DNA of 64,000 nucleotides, taken from contig NZ_CP017476.1 in the NCBI RefSeq assembly GCF_001761385.1, forward strand, positions 3,585,501 to 3,649,500, in the 5' to 3' direction. The notes beneath the pieces were generated by a model. It had not been told where the DNA came from. It did not search any database and saw only the letters and a program-made list of their open reading frames with translations. Made by a program: the position numbers and the translations under genes. Origin of the DNA: Hydrogenophaga crassostreae (GTDB lineage: Bacteria > Pseudomonadota > Gammaproteobacteria > Burkholderiales > Burkholderiaceae_C). This document shows, piece by piece, positions 41,837-51,478 of this stretch; position 1 is the stretch's first letter, and each line of letters starts with the position of its first letter.

Positions 41837-42658
41837 ATGGCCACCCCCTCCACACCCCCTGCCGACCACCCGCCCTCCGAAGGGCGGAGTGGCGCTGACG
41901 CGGGTGCCGACGGGTCCCCGCCGAGCAGCCTGGCTCCCGCCTTCAGCCCGCTGTACCAGCAAATCAAAAGCCTGATTCTGCGCAGCCTGCAGGCCGGCGA
42001 ATGGAAACCGGGAGACACCATTCCCAGCGAGCTGGAGCTGGCAGCACGGTTCAAAGTCAGCCAAGGCACGGTGCGCAAAGCCATAGATGAGCTGGCCAAC
42101 GACAACCTCGTGGTGCGCCGCCAAGGCAAGGGTACCTTTGTGGCCACCCATGCCGAACAGCACATCCAATACCGCTTCTTGCGCCTGTTGCCCGACAGCG
42201 GCTCACTGAAAACCCAAGGTCCCGCCGAGCGCCGCATCATCGAATGCCGGCGACTCAGAGCGCCCGCCGACGTGGCCAGGCAACTGGGGCTGCGCTCTGG
42301 CGACAGCGTCTTGCAGGTGCGCCGGGTACTTTCTTTCTCTTCAACGCCGGCCATCCTGGAGGACATCTGGTTGCCAGGTGCCACCTTCAAAGGACTCACA
42401 CTGGAAACACTGGCCCACGACAAAGGGCCGATGTATGCCCTGTTCGAGGCCCAATTCGGCGTGCGCATGGTTCGCGCAGTGGAAACACTCAAAGCGGTCA
42501 GCGCTGACGCCGAAATGGCCGCGCTGCTAGCGATCCAGCCAGGCCACCCCCTTTTAAGCGTGGAACGGTTGGCCTACACCTACAACGACGTACCCATGGA
42601 GTTGCGTCGCGGCCTTTACCTCACCGAATCCCGGCATTACCACAACGAGTTGAGCTAA
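41837..42658 (+). CDS. GntR family regulator with UTRA ligand domain, probable TCA-cycle regulator
   Basis: A 273-residue HutC-type regulator. An N-terminal Pro/Ser-rich tail of about 33 residues precedes the winged helix-turn-helix (LYQQIKSLILRSLQAGEWKPG, then SELELAARFKVSQGTVRKAIDEL) and the UTRA domain. ATG 41837 is chosen since the upstream ATG at 41768 lies within the predicted -10 box. It is divergent to mdh-citE-acnB and upstream of sdhCDAB-gltA on its own strand, pointing to control of TCA flux. The ligand is unknown; citrate or another TCA acid is a guess. Confidence 0.9.
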   Translation: MATPSTPPADHPPSEGRSGADAGADGSPPSSLAPAFSPLYQQIKSLILRSLQAGEWKPGDTIPSELELAARFKVSQGTVRKAIDELANDNLVVRRQGKGTFVATHAEQHIQYRFLRLLPDSGSLKTQGPAERRIIECRRLRAPADVARQLGLRSGDSVLQVRRVLSFSSTPAILEDIWLPGATFKGLTLETLAHDKGPMYALFEAQFGVRMVRAVETLKAVSADAEMAALLAIQPGHPLLSVERLAYTYNDVPMELRRGLYLTESRHYHNELS

Positions 42659-42830
42659 ACCCATGCTTGGAACGTTCGCGACTGCCTGCTCAGCATTTTC
42701 GAAAGCGTGTGCCCAGGGTGTCAGGCTCCGGTATGCTGCGTTGCAATAGAATTTAACGTTCCGCGCATCGGGTTACCAGCGCGTTACTCCCTTCCTCCCC
42801 AGCCTCCTCTCATTGGAAGAAAGCACCACC

Positions 42831-43262
42831 ATGACCGAGTTGACCAAAAAGCGGCCAGAGTTCCGCAACATCAACGCCTTCAAAGACCTGACCACCTACC
42901 GCTTGCCGCTGGCGGGCTGGGTGTCGATCCTGCACCGCGTCAGCGGGCTGCTGATGTTCCTGCTGCTGCCGCTGATCGTCTGGTTGTTCGACACTTCGGT
43001 ATCTTCCGAAATCTCGTTTGACCGCTTCAGTGCAGCCTTTTCAGCCGGCATTGGTTTTGTGCCCGGCTGGCTGTTCAAGCTGGTGGTGCTTGCCATCATC
43101 TGGGCCTATTTGCACCACCTGATTGCAGGTGTTCGCCACCTCTATATGGACGCCCGCCACGCCGTCACCAAAGAATTTGGCAAGTCTTCCGCCATCGTCA
43201 CGCTGGTCTTGAGCATCGGCCTCACGCTGATTCTCGGCGCCAAGCTCTTCGGTCTCTATTAA
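42831..43262 (+). CDS. sdhC: succinate dehydrogenase cytochrome b556 subunit
   Basis: Membrane anchor of complex II that carries haem b and the quinone site with SdhD. The 143-residue protein has three hydrophobic segments and the SdhC signature LHRVSGLLMFLLLP, then YLHHLIAGVRHLYMD with the probable haem-ligand His. The start at 42831 (MTELTKKRPE) has a GGAAGAAAG ribosome site; an upstream TTG at 42813 would overlap it. First gene of sdhCDAB-sdhE-gltA. Confidence 0.96.
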   Translation: MTELTKKRPEFRNINAFKDLTTYRLPLAGWVSILHRVSGLLMFLLLPLIVWLFDTSVSSEISFDRFSAAFSAGIGFVPGWLFKLVVLAIIWAYLHHLIAGVRHLYMDARHAVTKEFGKSSAIVTLVLSIGLTLILGAKLFGLY

Positions 43263-43288
43263 TAAGCCCAACAAGAGGAACGCAAACC

Positions 43289-43654
43289 ATGTCTGTCAAC
43301 TACGGATCCAAGCGCGTCGTCACTGGCGCCCACTACGGCGTGCGCGACTGGCTCGCCCAGCGCGTCACTGCCGCTCTTATGGCGTTGTTCACGCTGATCG
43401 TGCTGGCGCAAGTCATCTTCAGCAGTGGCCCCATCGGCTACGAGACCTGGGCCGGCATCTTCGCCGCCCAATGGATGAAGGCACTGACCTTCGCGATTTT
43501 TGTGGCGCTGGCCTACCACGTGTGGATCGGCATGCGCGATATCTGGATGGACTACGTCAAGCCTGCAGGCATCCGCCTTGCGCTGCACGTATTCACCATC
43601 GTCTGGCTCGTTGCCTGCCTGGGCTGGGCTGTTCAAGTTCTCTGGAGACTCTGA
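43289..43654 (+). CDS. sdhD: succinate dehydrogenase hydrophobic membrane anchor subunit
   Basis: The 121-residue second membrane subunit of complex II, with three membrane helices. GVRDWLAQRVTAALMALFT and ALAYHVWIGMRDIWMDYV hold the conserved quinone/haem region residues. AAGAGGAACG lies before the ATG. It is 26 bp after sdhC and 4 bp before sdhA. Confidence 0.96.
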   Translation: MSVNYGSKRVVTGAHYGVRDWLAQRVTAALMALFTLIVLAQVIFSSGPIGYETWAGIFAAQWMKALTFAIFVALAYHVWIGMRDIWMDYVKPAGIRLALHVFTIVWLVACLGWAVQVLWRL

Positions 43655-43658
43655 AGTC

Positions 43659-45464
43659 ATGACCGCAACCGCAAATCTCCCCAAACGTCAATTTGACGTC
43701 GTCATCGTCGGCGCCGGCGGCTCCGGCATGCGCGCCTCGCTTCAACTGGCGCGCGCTGGCCTGAAAGTGGCCGTGCTGTCGAAAGTGTTCCCCACCCGCT
43801 CGCACACCGTTGCAGCGCAAGGCGGCGTGTCCGCTTCGCTGGGCAACATGAGCGAAGACAATTGGCACTACCATTTCTACGACACCATCAAAGGTTCCGA
43901 TTGGCTGGGCGACCAGGACGCCATCGAGTTCATGTGCCGCGAGGCGCCGAAAGTCGTGTACGAACTCGAACACTTCGGCATGCCTTTTGACCGCAACCCG
44001 GATGGCACGATTTACCAGCGCCCCTTCGGCGGCCACACCGCCAACTACGGCGAAAAGCCCGTGCAACGCGCCTGCGCCGCAGCCGACCGCACTGGCCACG
44101 CCATGTTGCATACGCTCTACCAGCAAAACGTTGAAGCCAAAACCACGTTCTTCGTGGAATGGATGGCCCTCGATTTGATCGGCGACGCCGATGGCAACGT
44201 GCTCGGCGTGACGGCGCTGGAAATGGAAACCGGCGAAACCTACATTCTGGAAGCCAAGCAGACTTTGCTGGCAACAGGTGGCGCAGGCCGCATCTTTGGT
44301 GCATCCACCAATGCCTTCATCAACACCGGTGATGGCCTGGGCATGGCAGCCCGTGCGGGTATCCCGCTGCAAGACATGGAATTCTGGCAATTCCACCCCA
44401 CCGGCGTGGCCGGCGCGGGCGTGTTGCTGACTGAAGGCTGCCGAGGCGAAGGCGCCATTCTGCTGAACAGCGAAGGCGAACGTTTCATGGAGCGCTATGC
44501 GCCCACCTTGAAAGATTTGGCTCCTCGCGACTTCGTGTCGCGTTGCATGGACCAGGAAATCAAGGAAGGCCGCGGCTGTGGCCCGAACAAAGACTTCATC
44601 TTCATGAAGCTCGATCACCTCGGCGCTGAAACCATCCACAAGCGCCTGCCCTCGGTGTACGAAATCGGGGTTAACTTCGCCAACGTGGACATCACGCGCG
44701 AGCCCATTCCGGTCGTGCCCACCATTCACTACCAGATGGGTGGCATCCCCACCAACATCAACGGCCAGGTCGTCATACCCGACGGCAATGGCGCTCAAAA
44801 AGTGGTCAGCGGCTTGTACGCTGTGGGCGAATGCGCTTGCGTGAGCGTGCACGGCGCCAACCGTCTGGGCACCAACTCGCTGCTTGACTTGCTGGTGTTT
44901 GGCCGCGCGGCCGGCAACCACATCGTTGAAACAAACGACAAAGCCGTCAACCACAAGCCACTGCCTGCGGACGCAGCTGACAAAACCTTGGCCCGCCTGG
45001 CACGACTGGACAACTCGACCGATGGCGAATACGCACAAGATGTGGCCAATGACATGCGTGCGGTGATGCAGCAACACGCTGGCGTGTTCCGCACCCAGGC
45101 CATCCTTGACGAGGGCGTGACAAAAATAAACGCCCTGCGTGAGCGCGTGGCCAACATCACGCTGAAAGACAAGTCCAAGATATTCAACACCGCACGCATC
45201 GAAGCGCTTGAAGTTGACAACCTGATGGAAGCCGCCCAGGCCACCATGACCTCGGCCGCTGCCCGCAAAGAATGCCGCGGCGCGCACACCGTGAACGACT
45301 ACGAGCGCCCAGCCGATGACGCCGAGTTCCCGCTGGGTCGCAACGACAAAGAGTGGATGAAGCACACCCTTTGGGACAGCGCAACCAACAGCCTGTCATA
45401 CAAACCCGTCAATTTGAAGCCCCTGACCGTGGAGTCGGTGCCGCCGAAGGTTCGCACCTTCTAA
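43659..45464 (+). CDS. sdhA: succinate dehydrogenase flavoprotein subunit
   Basis: Catalytic subunit that oxidises succinate to fumarate with covalently bound FAD. The 601-residue protein has VVIVGAGGSGMRASLQL, the flavinylation His in TRSHTVAAQGG, the active-site stretch FGGHTANYGEKP, and a late Arg/His region VSVHGANRLGTNSLLDLLVFG, here shortened for description. ATG 43659 starts 4 bp after the sdhD stop; earlier in-frame codons lie within sdhD. Confidence 0.97.
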   Translation: MTATANLPKRQFDVVIVGAGGSGMRASLQLARAGLKVAVLSKVFPTRSHTVAAQGGVSASLGNMSEDNWHYHFYDTIKGSDWLGDQDAIEFMCREAPKVVYELEHFGMPFDRNPDGTIYQRPFGGHTANYGEKPVQRACAAADRTGHAMLHTLYQQNVEAKTTFFVEWMALDLIGDADGNVLGVTALEMETGETYILEAKQTLLATGGAGRIFGASTNAFINTGDGLGMAARAGIPLQDMEFWQFHPTGVAGAGVLLTEGCRGEGAILLNSEGERFMERYAPTLKDLAPRDFVSRCMDQEIKEGRGCGPNKDFIFMKLDHLGAETIHKRLPSVYEIGVNFANVDITREPIPVVPTIHYQMGGIPTNINGQVVIPDGNGAQKVVSGLYAVGECACVSVHGANRLGTNSLLDLLVFGRAAGNHIVETNDKAVNHKPLPADAADKTLARLARLDNSTDGEYAQDVANDMRAVMQQHAGVFRTQAILDEGVTKINALRERVANITLKDKSKIFNTARIEALEVDNLMEAAQATMTSAAARKECRGAHTVNDYERPADDAEFPLGRNDKEWMKHTLWDSATNSLSYKPVNLKPLTVESVPPKVRTF

Positions 45465-45505
45465 CAGCCCCCTATTCCGCACCACGACGCACGGAGAAAA
45501 ACACC

Positions 45506-46210
45506 ATGGCACTTCGCACATTCAAGATCTACCGCTACGACCCCGAAAAGGACGCCAAACCCTATATGCAGACCATCGAGGTTGAACTCGACGGCCACGA
45601 ACGCATGCTGCTGGACGCTCTGGGCAAACTGAAAAAGGTCGACCCCACCATCTCTTTTCGCCGCTCCTGCCGCGAAGGCGTTTGCGGCTCTGATGCAATG
45701 AACATCAACGGCAAGAATGGTCTGGCCTGCCTGACCAATATGAACACCTTGCCCGGCGTCATCACATTGAAGCCCCTGCCTGGCCTGCCGGTGGTGCGCG
45801 ATCTGATCGTAGACATGACGCTGTTTTTCAAGCAGTACAACAGCATCAAGCCTTACCTGATCAACAACGACCCTGCGCCGATGACCGAGCGCCTGCAAAG
45901 CCCGGAAGAGCGAGACGAACTGAATGGCCTGTACGAGTGCATTCTGTGCGCCAGCTGCTCCACCAGTTGCCCCAGCTTCTGGTGGAACCCCGACAAGTTC
46001 GTGGGTCCTGCCGGTTTGCTGCAGGCCTACCGCTTCATCGCCGACAGCCGTGACCAGGCCACCAGCGAACGCCTGGACAACCTGGAAGATCCCTACCGCC
46101 TGTTTCGCTGCCATACCATCATGAACTGCGTTGATGTATGCCCCAAGGGGCTGAATCCCACCAAGGCAATCGGCAAGATCAAGGAAATGATGGTGATGCG
46201 CGCTATTTGA
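45506..46210 (+). CDS. sdhB: succinate dehydrogenase iron-sulfur subunit
   Basis: Electron-transfer subunit linking FAD to quinone. The 234-residue protein holds all three clusters: 2Fe-2S in SCREGVCGSDAM and NGLAC, 4Fe-4S in CILCASCSTSCPSFWW, and 3Fe-4S/4Fe in CHTIMNCVDVCPKGLNP. The GGAG before ATG 45506 supports the start. It is 41 bp after sdhA. Confidence 0.97.
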   Translation: MALRTFKIYRYDPEKDAKPYMQTIEVELDGHERMLLDALGKLKKVDPTISFRRSCREGVCGSDAMNINGKNGLACLTNMNTLPGVITLKPLPGLPVVRDLIVDMTLFFKQYNSIKPYLINNDPAPMTERLQSPEERDELNGLYECILCASCSTSCPSFWWNPDKFVGPAGLLQAYRFIADSRDQATSERLDNLEDPYRLFRCHTIMNCVDVCPKGLNPTKAIGKIKEMMVMRAI

Positions 46211-46229
46211 GCGTTTCACACGATCTCCC

Positions 46230-46532
46230 ATGAACGCCACTGTCACGGATACCCTGCTCGACGAACGCGCTTTGAGCAAACTGCGCTGGCGCTGCCGCCG
46301 TGGATTGCTCGAAAACGATTTGTTCATCGAGAAGTTCTTTGCCCGGCACGCTTCTGGCTTGACTGTCAGACAGGCCGAAGGTCTGGCCGTTTTAATGGAC
46401 CTTTCTGACAACGATCTGCTGGATCTGTTGCTCGGAAGAAAAGAGCCCCAGGGCGAACTGGCCCAAAAAGACGTCACGCACGTGTTGGGTATGCTGCGCG
46501 CAGCCCGACTTCCCCTACAAGACATCCTTTGA
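46230..46532 (+). CDS. sdhE: FAD assembly factor SdhE (succinate dehydrogenase assembly factor 2)
   Basis: A small cytosolic protein of 100 residues that promotes covalent flavinylation of SdhA. It carries the family motif RGLLENDLFIEKFF with the essential RGxxE. Encoded 19 bp after sdhB and 10 bp before gltA, in the usual betaproteobacterial order. Confidence 0.95.
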   Translation: MNATVTDTLLDERALSKLRWRCRRGLLENDLFIEKFFARHASGLTVRQAEGLAVLMDLSDNDLLDLLLGRKEPQGELAQKDVTHVLGMLRAARLPLQDIL

Positions 46533-46542
46533 AGGAACCCGT

Positions 46543-47844
46543 ATGAAACTCGCAGACAACAAAGCCACCCTGTCGTTCTCCAACGGCAGCCCCAGCGTAG
46601 AAATGCCTGTGTACTCGGGCAGCATTGGCCCCGATGTGGTCGACATTCGCAAGCTGTACGCACAGACGGGCATGTTCACCTATGACCCTGGTTTTCTGTC
46701 CACGTCGGCCTGCCAGTCGGCCATCACTTACATCGATGGCGACAAAGGTGAACTGCTGTACCGCGGCTACCCCATCGAGCAGCTCGCCACGAACTGTGAC
46801 TACCTCGATACCTGTTTCCTGTTGCTCAAAGGCGACCTGCCCAGCGCCACTGAAAGTGCTGACTTTCACAAGCTCGTGGCCCAGCACACCATGGTCAACG
46901 AGCAGATGCAGTTCTTCCTGCGCGGTTTCCGCCGTGATGCCCATCCCATGGCCATCCTGACCGGATTGGTCGGCGGCATGTCGGCCTTCTACCACGACAG
47001 CACCGACATCAACAATCCTGAGCACCGTGAAATCGCCGCGATCCGCCTGATCGCCAAGATGCCTACGCTTGTCGCCATGGCCTACAAGTACAAAGTGGGC
47101 CAGCCCTACATGTACCCACAGAACAACCTGAGCTACGCCGGCAATTTCATGCGCATGATGTTCGGCACGCCTTGCGAAGAATACGTGGTCAACCCGGTGA
47201 TCGAGCGTGCGCTGGACCGCATCTTCATCCTGCATGCCGACCACGAGCAAAACGCGTCCACTTCGACCGTGCGCCTGTGCGCCTCCTCGGGCACCAACCC
47301 GTTTGCCGCGATTTCCGCCGGCGTGGCCTGCCTGTGGGGCCCTGCCCATGGCGGTGCCAACGAAGCCTGCCTGAACATGCTGGAAACCATCCAGGCCCAG
47401 GGCGGCGTGGCCAAGGTCGGTGAGTTCATGGAACAGGTCAAAGACAAAAGCTCCGGCGTCAAGCTGATGGGCTTCGGTCACCGCGTCTACAAGAACTACG
47501 ATCCCCGCGCCAAGCTGATGCAGGAAACCTGCGACGAAGTGCTGAAAGAACTGGGCCTGGAAAACGATCCATTGTTCAAGCTCGCCAAGGCGCTGGAAAA
47601 AATCGCCCTGGAAGATGACTACTTCGTCTCCCGCAAGCTGTACCCCAACGTCGATTTCTACTCCGGCATCGTGCAGCGCGCCATCGGTATTCCCGTGAAC
47701 CTGTTCACCGGCGTGTTCGCTTTGGCCCGTACCGTGGGCTGGATCGCCCAGCTCAACGAAATGATTGGAGACCCTGAGTACAAGATCGGCCGCCCACGCC
47801 AGCTCTTCACCGGCTCCGAGCGCCGCGATGTAAAGCCACGCTGA
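46543..47844 (+). CDS. gltA: citrate synthase (type II)
   Basis: Condenses acetyl-CoA and oxaloacetate to citrate. The 433-residue length and N-terminal beta domain mark the hexameric, NADH-sensitive proteobacterial type. Catalytic His are seen in LHADHEQNAS and GFGHRVYKNYDPRA, and the late Asp lies near PNVDFYSG. AAGGA precedes the ATG. Last gene of the sdh operon, followed by a terminator. Confidence 0.97.
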   Translation: MKLADNKATLSFSNGSPSVEMPVYSGSIGPDVVDIRKLYAQTGMFTYDPGFLSTSACQSAITYIDGDKGELLYRGYPIEQLATNCDYLDTCFLLLKGDLPSATESADFHKLVAQHTMVNEQMQFFLRGFRRDAHPMAILTGLVGGMSAFYHDSTDINNPEHREIAAIRLIAKMPTLVAMAYKYKVGQPYMYPQNNLSYAGNFMRMMFGTPCEEYVVNPVIERALDRIFILHADHEQNASTSTVRLCASSGTNPFAAISAGVACLWGPAHGGANEACLNMLETIQAQGGVAKVGEFMEQVKDKSSGVKLMGFGHRVYKNYDPRAKLMQETCDEVLKELGLENDPLFKLAKALEKIALEDDYFVSRKLYPNVDFYSGIVQRAIGIPVNLFTGVFALARTVGWIAQLNEMIGDPEYKIGRPRQLFTGSERRDVKPR

Positions 47845-47881
47845 TCGGACTGCGGCAACCACCGCAAGACCAGACAGCCTG

Positions 47882-47913
47882 AACCCGCCCGGCCGAATGC
47901 CCGGCGGGTTTTC
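47882..47913 (+). terminator. terminator of the sdh-gltA operon
   Basis: Arms AACCCGCCCGG and CCCGGCGGGTT (one internal mismatch) with a CCGAATG loop region and a TTTTC tail, 37 bp after the gltA stop. Confidence 0.8.
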
Positions 47914-48006
47914 ATTTGGCGGGCACAGCCTTCTCCAAATACGAAGGACAAAAGCATCACAAGGGTGGAAAATGAGCAGCTCATCGCCAAGCACGATGAG
48001 TAAACC

Positions 48007-48954
48007 ATGAACACCCCTGACCGCGCCTTCACCCGTCGCATCGACCTCACCTCGCTACAGCTCTTCGTGGCGGTGTGCGAGCGCGGCAGCATTGGCAAAG
48101 CGGCGGAACAAGAGTTTCTGGCGACATCGGCCGTGAGCAAGCGGCTCTCCGATCTCGAAGCCACGGTCGGCAGCAGCCTGCTCTACCGCACCGCTCGTGG
48201 CGCCACGCCAACGCCCGCTGGCCAAAGCCTGCTGCACCATGCGCGATCGGTGCTGTTCAGCCTCGACAAAATGCAGGGCGAACTCTCAGAATACGCCGAT
48301 GGCGTGCGCGGCCATGTGCGGATGCACGCCAACATTTCGGCCATTGTTCAATTCCTGCCCGAAGACCTCGGTACCTTCGTTCGCCAGCATGGGCAGATCA
48401 AGATCGATCTGGAAGAACACCTGTCCAACGAAGTTATCCGAGCGGTGCACGAGGGTGCTGCCGATTTGGGCATCTGCCACGCTGGCGCTTCCAGCCAGAT
48501 CACTGGCCTGCAAACCCGCCCATACCGCCAGGATCACCTCGCCCTGGTGATGCCCAGCAACCACCCGCTGGCTGACCGCAAGCAATTGGCCTTTGCCGAC
48601 AGCCTGGACTGGGACCACGTCGGCCTGCATGCCAACAGCTCCATCTACCTCGCGATGCACGCCGCGGCCGCCGAAGCCGGGCGCGGAATCCGCTTGCGCA
48701 TCCGAGTCACGGGGCTGGACGCTATGTGCCGCATGATCCACAACGGCCTGGGTGTGGGCCTGATGCCGCGCCGCGCTTTCGAGCTGATGCACGGCGTCGG
48801 CGACCTCGCCTGCGTGCCCTTGAGCGACACCTGGGCACACCGCCAGATCGACCTCATCGCCCGAGATTTTTCCTCCCTGCCCGTCACGGCCCGACTGCTG
48901 GTGAGCCACCTGAGCGAGCAAGCCGGCCAACGCACCGAACCCACATCCCCCTAA
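48007..48954 (+). CDS. LysR family transcriptional regulator
   Basis: A 315-residue regulator. The N-terminal helix-turn-helix is at about residues 14-75 (LQLFVAVCERGSIGKAAEQ, SAVSKRLSDLEATVG). The effector-binding type 2 periplasmic fold runs from about 95 to 300. It lies 31 bp upstream of leuC on the same strand, so it may be co-transcribed with the leu genes. Whether it regulates leucine synthesis is not shown; LysR proteins usually act on a divergent gene, and none is divergent here. Confidence 0.92.
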   Translation: MNTPDRAFTRRIDLTSLQLFVAVCERGSIGKAAEQEFLATSAVSKRLSDLEATVGSSLLYRTARGATPTPAGQSLLHHARSVLFSLDKMQGELSEYADGVRGHVRMHANISAIVQFLPEDLGTFVRQHGQIKIDLEEHLSNEVIRAVHEGAADLGICHAGASSQITGLQTRPYRQDHLALVMPSNHPLADRKQLAFADSLDWDHVGLHANSSIYLAMHAAAAEAGRGIRLRIRVTGLDAMCRMIHNGLGVGLMPRRAFELMHGVGDLACVPLSDTWAHRQIDLIARDFSSLPVTARLLVSHLSEQAGQRTEPTSP

Positions 48955-48985
48955 AATCTCCGCAACCGCAAAGGAAACCACGACC

Positions 48986-50407
48986 ATGGGACGCACCCTC
49001 TACGACAAGATCTGGGACGAACACGTCGTCCACACCGAAGAAGACGGCACCTCGGTGCTCTACATCGACCGCCATCTGGTGCACGAAGTCACCAGCCCCC
49101 AAGCCTTTGAAGGACTGCGCGAAGCGGGTCGCAAGGTCTGGCGCGTGAGCTCCATCGTGGCCACCGCCGACCACAACACCCCGACCACGGGCTGGGAACT
49201 GGGCTACGACGGCATCACCGACCCCATCAGCAAAGAGCAGATCGTCACCCTGGACAAAAACATCGGTGAGTTCGGCGCTGCAGCGTTCTTTCCCTTCATG
49301 TCCAAGCGCCAGGGCATCGTGCACGTCATCGGCCCCGAAAACGGCGCCACCCTGCCGGGCATGACCGTCGTCTGCGGCGACAGCCACACCTCGACGCATG
49401 GCGCGTTCGGTGCGCTCGCCCACGGCATCGGCACCAGCGAAGTCGAACACGTGATGGCCACGCAAACCCTGCTGGCCAAGAAGGCCAAGAACATGCTGGT
49501 GAAGGTCGAAGGCAAGTTGGGCAACGGCGTCACCGCCAAAGACATCGTGCTGGCCATCATTGGCAAGATCGGCACCGCCGGCGGCACCGGCTACACCATT
49601 GAATTCGGCGGCAGCGCCATCAGGGCCCTGAGCATGGAAGGCCGCATGACGGTCTGCAACATGGCCATCGAAGGCGGCGCGCGCGCAGGTTTGGTGGCGG
49701 TCGACGAAAAGACCATCGAATACGTCAAGGGCCGCCCGTTGTCCCCCACCGGCGTGGAGTGGGACCAGGCCGTGGCCTACTGGAAAGGCCTGCAATCCGA
49801 CGTCGATGCGGAGTTCGACGCCGTGGTCGAACTCGACGCGACCCAGATCGTGCCCCAAGTCACCTGGGGCACCTCGCCCGAGATGGTGCTCGGCGTGGAC
49901 GCACGCGTGCCCGACCCTGAAAAGGAAAAGGACAGCAACAAGCGCGGAGCCATCGAACGCGCGCTGACCTACATGGCGCTCGAACCCGGCAAAGCCCTCA
50001 ACGACATCTTTGTCGACAAGGTGTTCATCGGTTCCTGCACCAACAGCCGCATCGAAGACATGCGCGAAGCCGCGGCCATCGTGAAAAAGCTGGGCCAGAA
50101 AGTGGCCAAGAACGTCAAGCTGGCCATGGTGGTGCCCGGCTCGGGCCTGGTGAAAGAGCAGGCCGAGCGCGAAGGCTTGCACGAGATTTTCAAAGCAGCC
50201 GGCTTCGAGTGGCGCGAACCCGGCTGCTCCATGTGCCTGGCCATGAATGCGGACCGCTTGGAGCCCGGCGAACGTTGCGCCTCAACCAGCAACCGCAACT
50301 TCGAAGGCCGCCAAGGCGCTGGTGGGCGCACCCACCTCGTTTCGCCCGCCATGGCCGCCGCCGCCGCCGTGCACGGTCATTTTGTTGACGTGCGCCAGTT
50401 CGCCTGA
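48986..50407 (+). CDS. leuC: 3-isopropylmalate dehydratase large subunit
   Basis: With LeuD it isomerises 2-isopropylmalate to 3-isopropylmalate in leucine synthesis. The 473-residue aconitase-fold protein has cluster cysteines in GSCTNSRIEDMREAA and PGCSMCLAMN, plus CGDSHTSTHGAFGALAHGIG, split here. AAAGGA precedes the ATG. It is 17 bp upstream of leuD. Confidence 0.97.
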   Translation: MGRTLYDKIWDEHVVHTEEDGTSVLYIDRHLVHEVTSPQAFEGLREAGRKVWRVSSIVATADHNTPTTGWELGYDGITDPISKEQIVTLDKNIGEFGAAAFFPFMSKRQGIVHVIGPENGATLPGMTVVCGDSHTSTHGAFGALAHGIGTSEVEHVMATQTLLAKKAKNMLVKVEGKLGNGVTAKDIVLAIIGKIGTAGGTGYTIEFGGSAIRALSMEGRMTVCNMAIEGGARAGLVAVDEKTIEYVKGRPLSPTGVEWDQAVAYWKGLQSDVDAEFDAVVELDATQIVPQVTWGTSPEMVLGVDARVPDPEKEKDSNKRGAIERALTYMALEPGKALNDIFVDKVFIGSCTNSRIEDMREAAAIVKKLGQKVAKNVKLAMVVPGSGLVKEQAEREGLHEIFKAAGFEWREPGCSMCLAMNADRLEPGERCASTSNRNFEGRQGAGGRTHLVSPAMAAAAAVHGHFVDVRQFA

Positions 50408-50424
50408 AGGAAGGAATCCCCGAC

Positions 50425-51069
50425 ATGAACAAGTTCACCATCCTCAAGGGCGTGGTCGCCCCCATGGACCGCGAGAACGTCGACACCGACGCCATCATCC
50501 CCAAACAATTTCTGAAGTCCATCCGCAAAACCGGCTTTGGACCCAACCTGTTTGACGAATGGCGCTACCTCGACAAAGGCGAACCCGGCGAAGACGTCAG
50601 CAAGCGCAAACCCAACCCCGACTTCGTGCTGAACCAGCCCCGCTATGCCGGCGCATCCATCCTGCTGGCTCGCAAGAACTTCGGCTGCGGATCCAGCCGC
50701 GAACACGCGCCCTGGGCCATCGAACAATACGGGTTCCGAGCACTGATCGCTCCCAGCTACGCCGACATCTTTTTTAACAACTGCTTCAAAAACGGCATCT
50801 TGCCCATCGTCTTGCCCGATGCTCAAGTCGCGCAACTGTTCGACGAAGTAGCGGCCTTCCCCGGCTACGAACTCACCATCGATCTGGAGCGCCAGTTGAT
50901 CGTGAAAGCCCAGGGCGACGAACTTCCGTTCGATGTGCAGGCCTTCCGCAAATTCTGTCTGATCAATGGCCTTGACGACATCGGACTGACGCTGCGCCAC
51001 AAAGACAAGATCGCGGCGTTTGAAACGGAACGCCTGGCCAGGAAACCCTGGCTTGCGCACACGATGTAA
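50425..51069 (+). CDS. leuD: 3-isopropylmalate dehydratase small subunit
   Basis: The 214-residue swivel-domain partner of LeuC. It shows DTDAIIPKQFLKSI and the signature NFGCGSSREHAPWAI. GAAGGAA precedes the ATG. In many relatives leuB follows directly; here two extra coding units lie between. Confidence 0.97.
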   Translation: MNKFTILKGVVAPMDRENVDTDAIIPKQFLKSIRKTGFGPNLFDEWRYLDKGEPGEDVSKRKPNPDFVLNQPRYAGASILLARKNFGCGSSREHAPWAIEQYGFRALIAPSYADIFFNNCFKNGILPIVLPDAQVAQLFDEVAAFPGYELTIDLERQLIVKAQGDELPFDVQAFRKFCLINGLDDIGLTLRHKDKIAAFETERLARKPWLAHTM

Positions 51070-51099
51070 GCGCCTCCTCCCCATCAACCTGGAGGCTCG

Positions 51100-51450
51100 A
51101 TGTCAAACAATTCAGCGTTCGCAAATCTTCCTGCTCCGCCCTACTATGTGGTCGTTTTCACTTCTCAACGGACTTCAGGCGAAAACGGCTATGACACGAC
51201 TGCCGACAGAATGGTCGAACTGGCCCAAAGCCAACCCGGCTTTCTCGGCATCGAAAGCGCCCGCTCAGAGGGCGGTTTCGGCATCACCACTTCATACTGG
51301 ACAAACGAATCAAGCATCCGAGCCTGGAAGCAACAAGCCGAACACCGAATTGCCCAGGAAAAGGGGAAAGAACGCTGGTACGAGCACTTCGAAATCCGCA
51401 TTGCCAAGGTGGAACGGGCGTACGGCCAGCAACAACAAGGCAATCCCTGA
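51100..51450 (+). CDS. antibiotic biosynthesis monooxygenase (Abm) domain protein
   Basis: A 116-residue protein with the dimeric alpha+beta barrel pattern: YYVVVFTSQRT strand, MVELAQSQPGFLGIES, ITTSYWTNESSIRAWKQ and a closing FEIRIAKVERAY strand. Members include cofactor-free monooxygenases, haem degraders and proteins of unknown role. CTGGAGG stands before the ATG. It sits between leuD and leuB together with a broken cupin gene, which suggests a small inserted cassette. Substrate unknown. Confidence 0.85.
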   Translation: MSNNSAFANLPAPPYYVVVFTSQRTSGENGYDTTADRMVELAQSQPGFLGIESARSEGGFGITTSYWTNESSIRAWKQQAEHRIAQEKGKERWYEHFEIRIAKVERAYGQQQQGNP

Positions 51451-51478
51451 GTCATGCAACTTCAGTACTGAAATCGCC

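Noticed and set aside
42663..42749. 28-codon ORF upstream of sdhC considered as a leader peptide
   Set aside because: No biased codons, no competing hairpins or terminator and no clear promoter close to its ATG.
43593..45365. Long minus-strand open frame opposite sdhA
   Set aside because: Mirror of sdhA codon bias; His/Val/Gly-rich, without motifs or a start signal.
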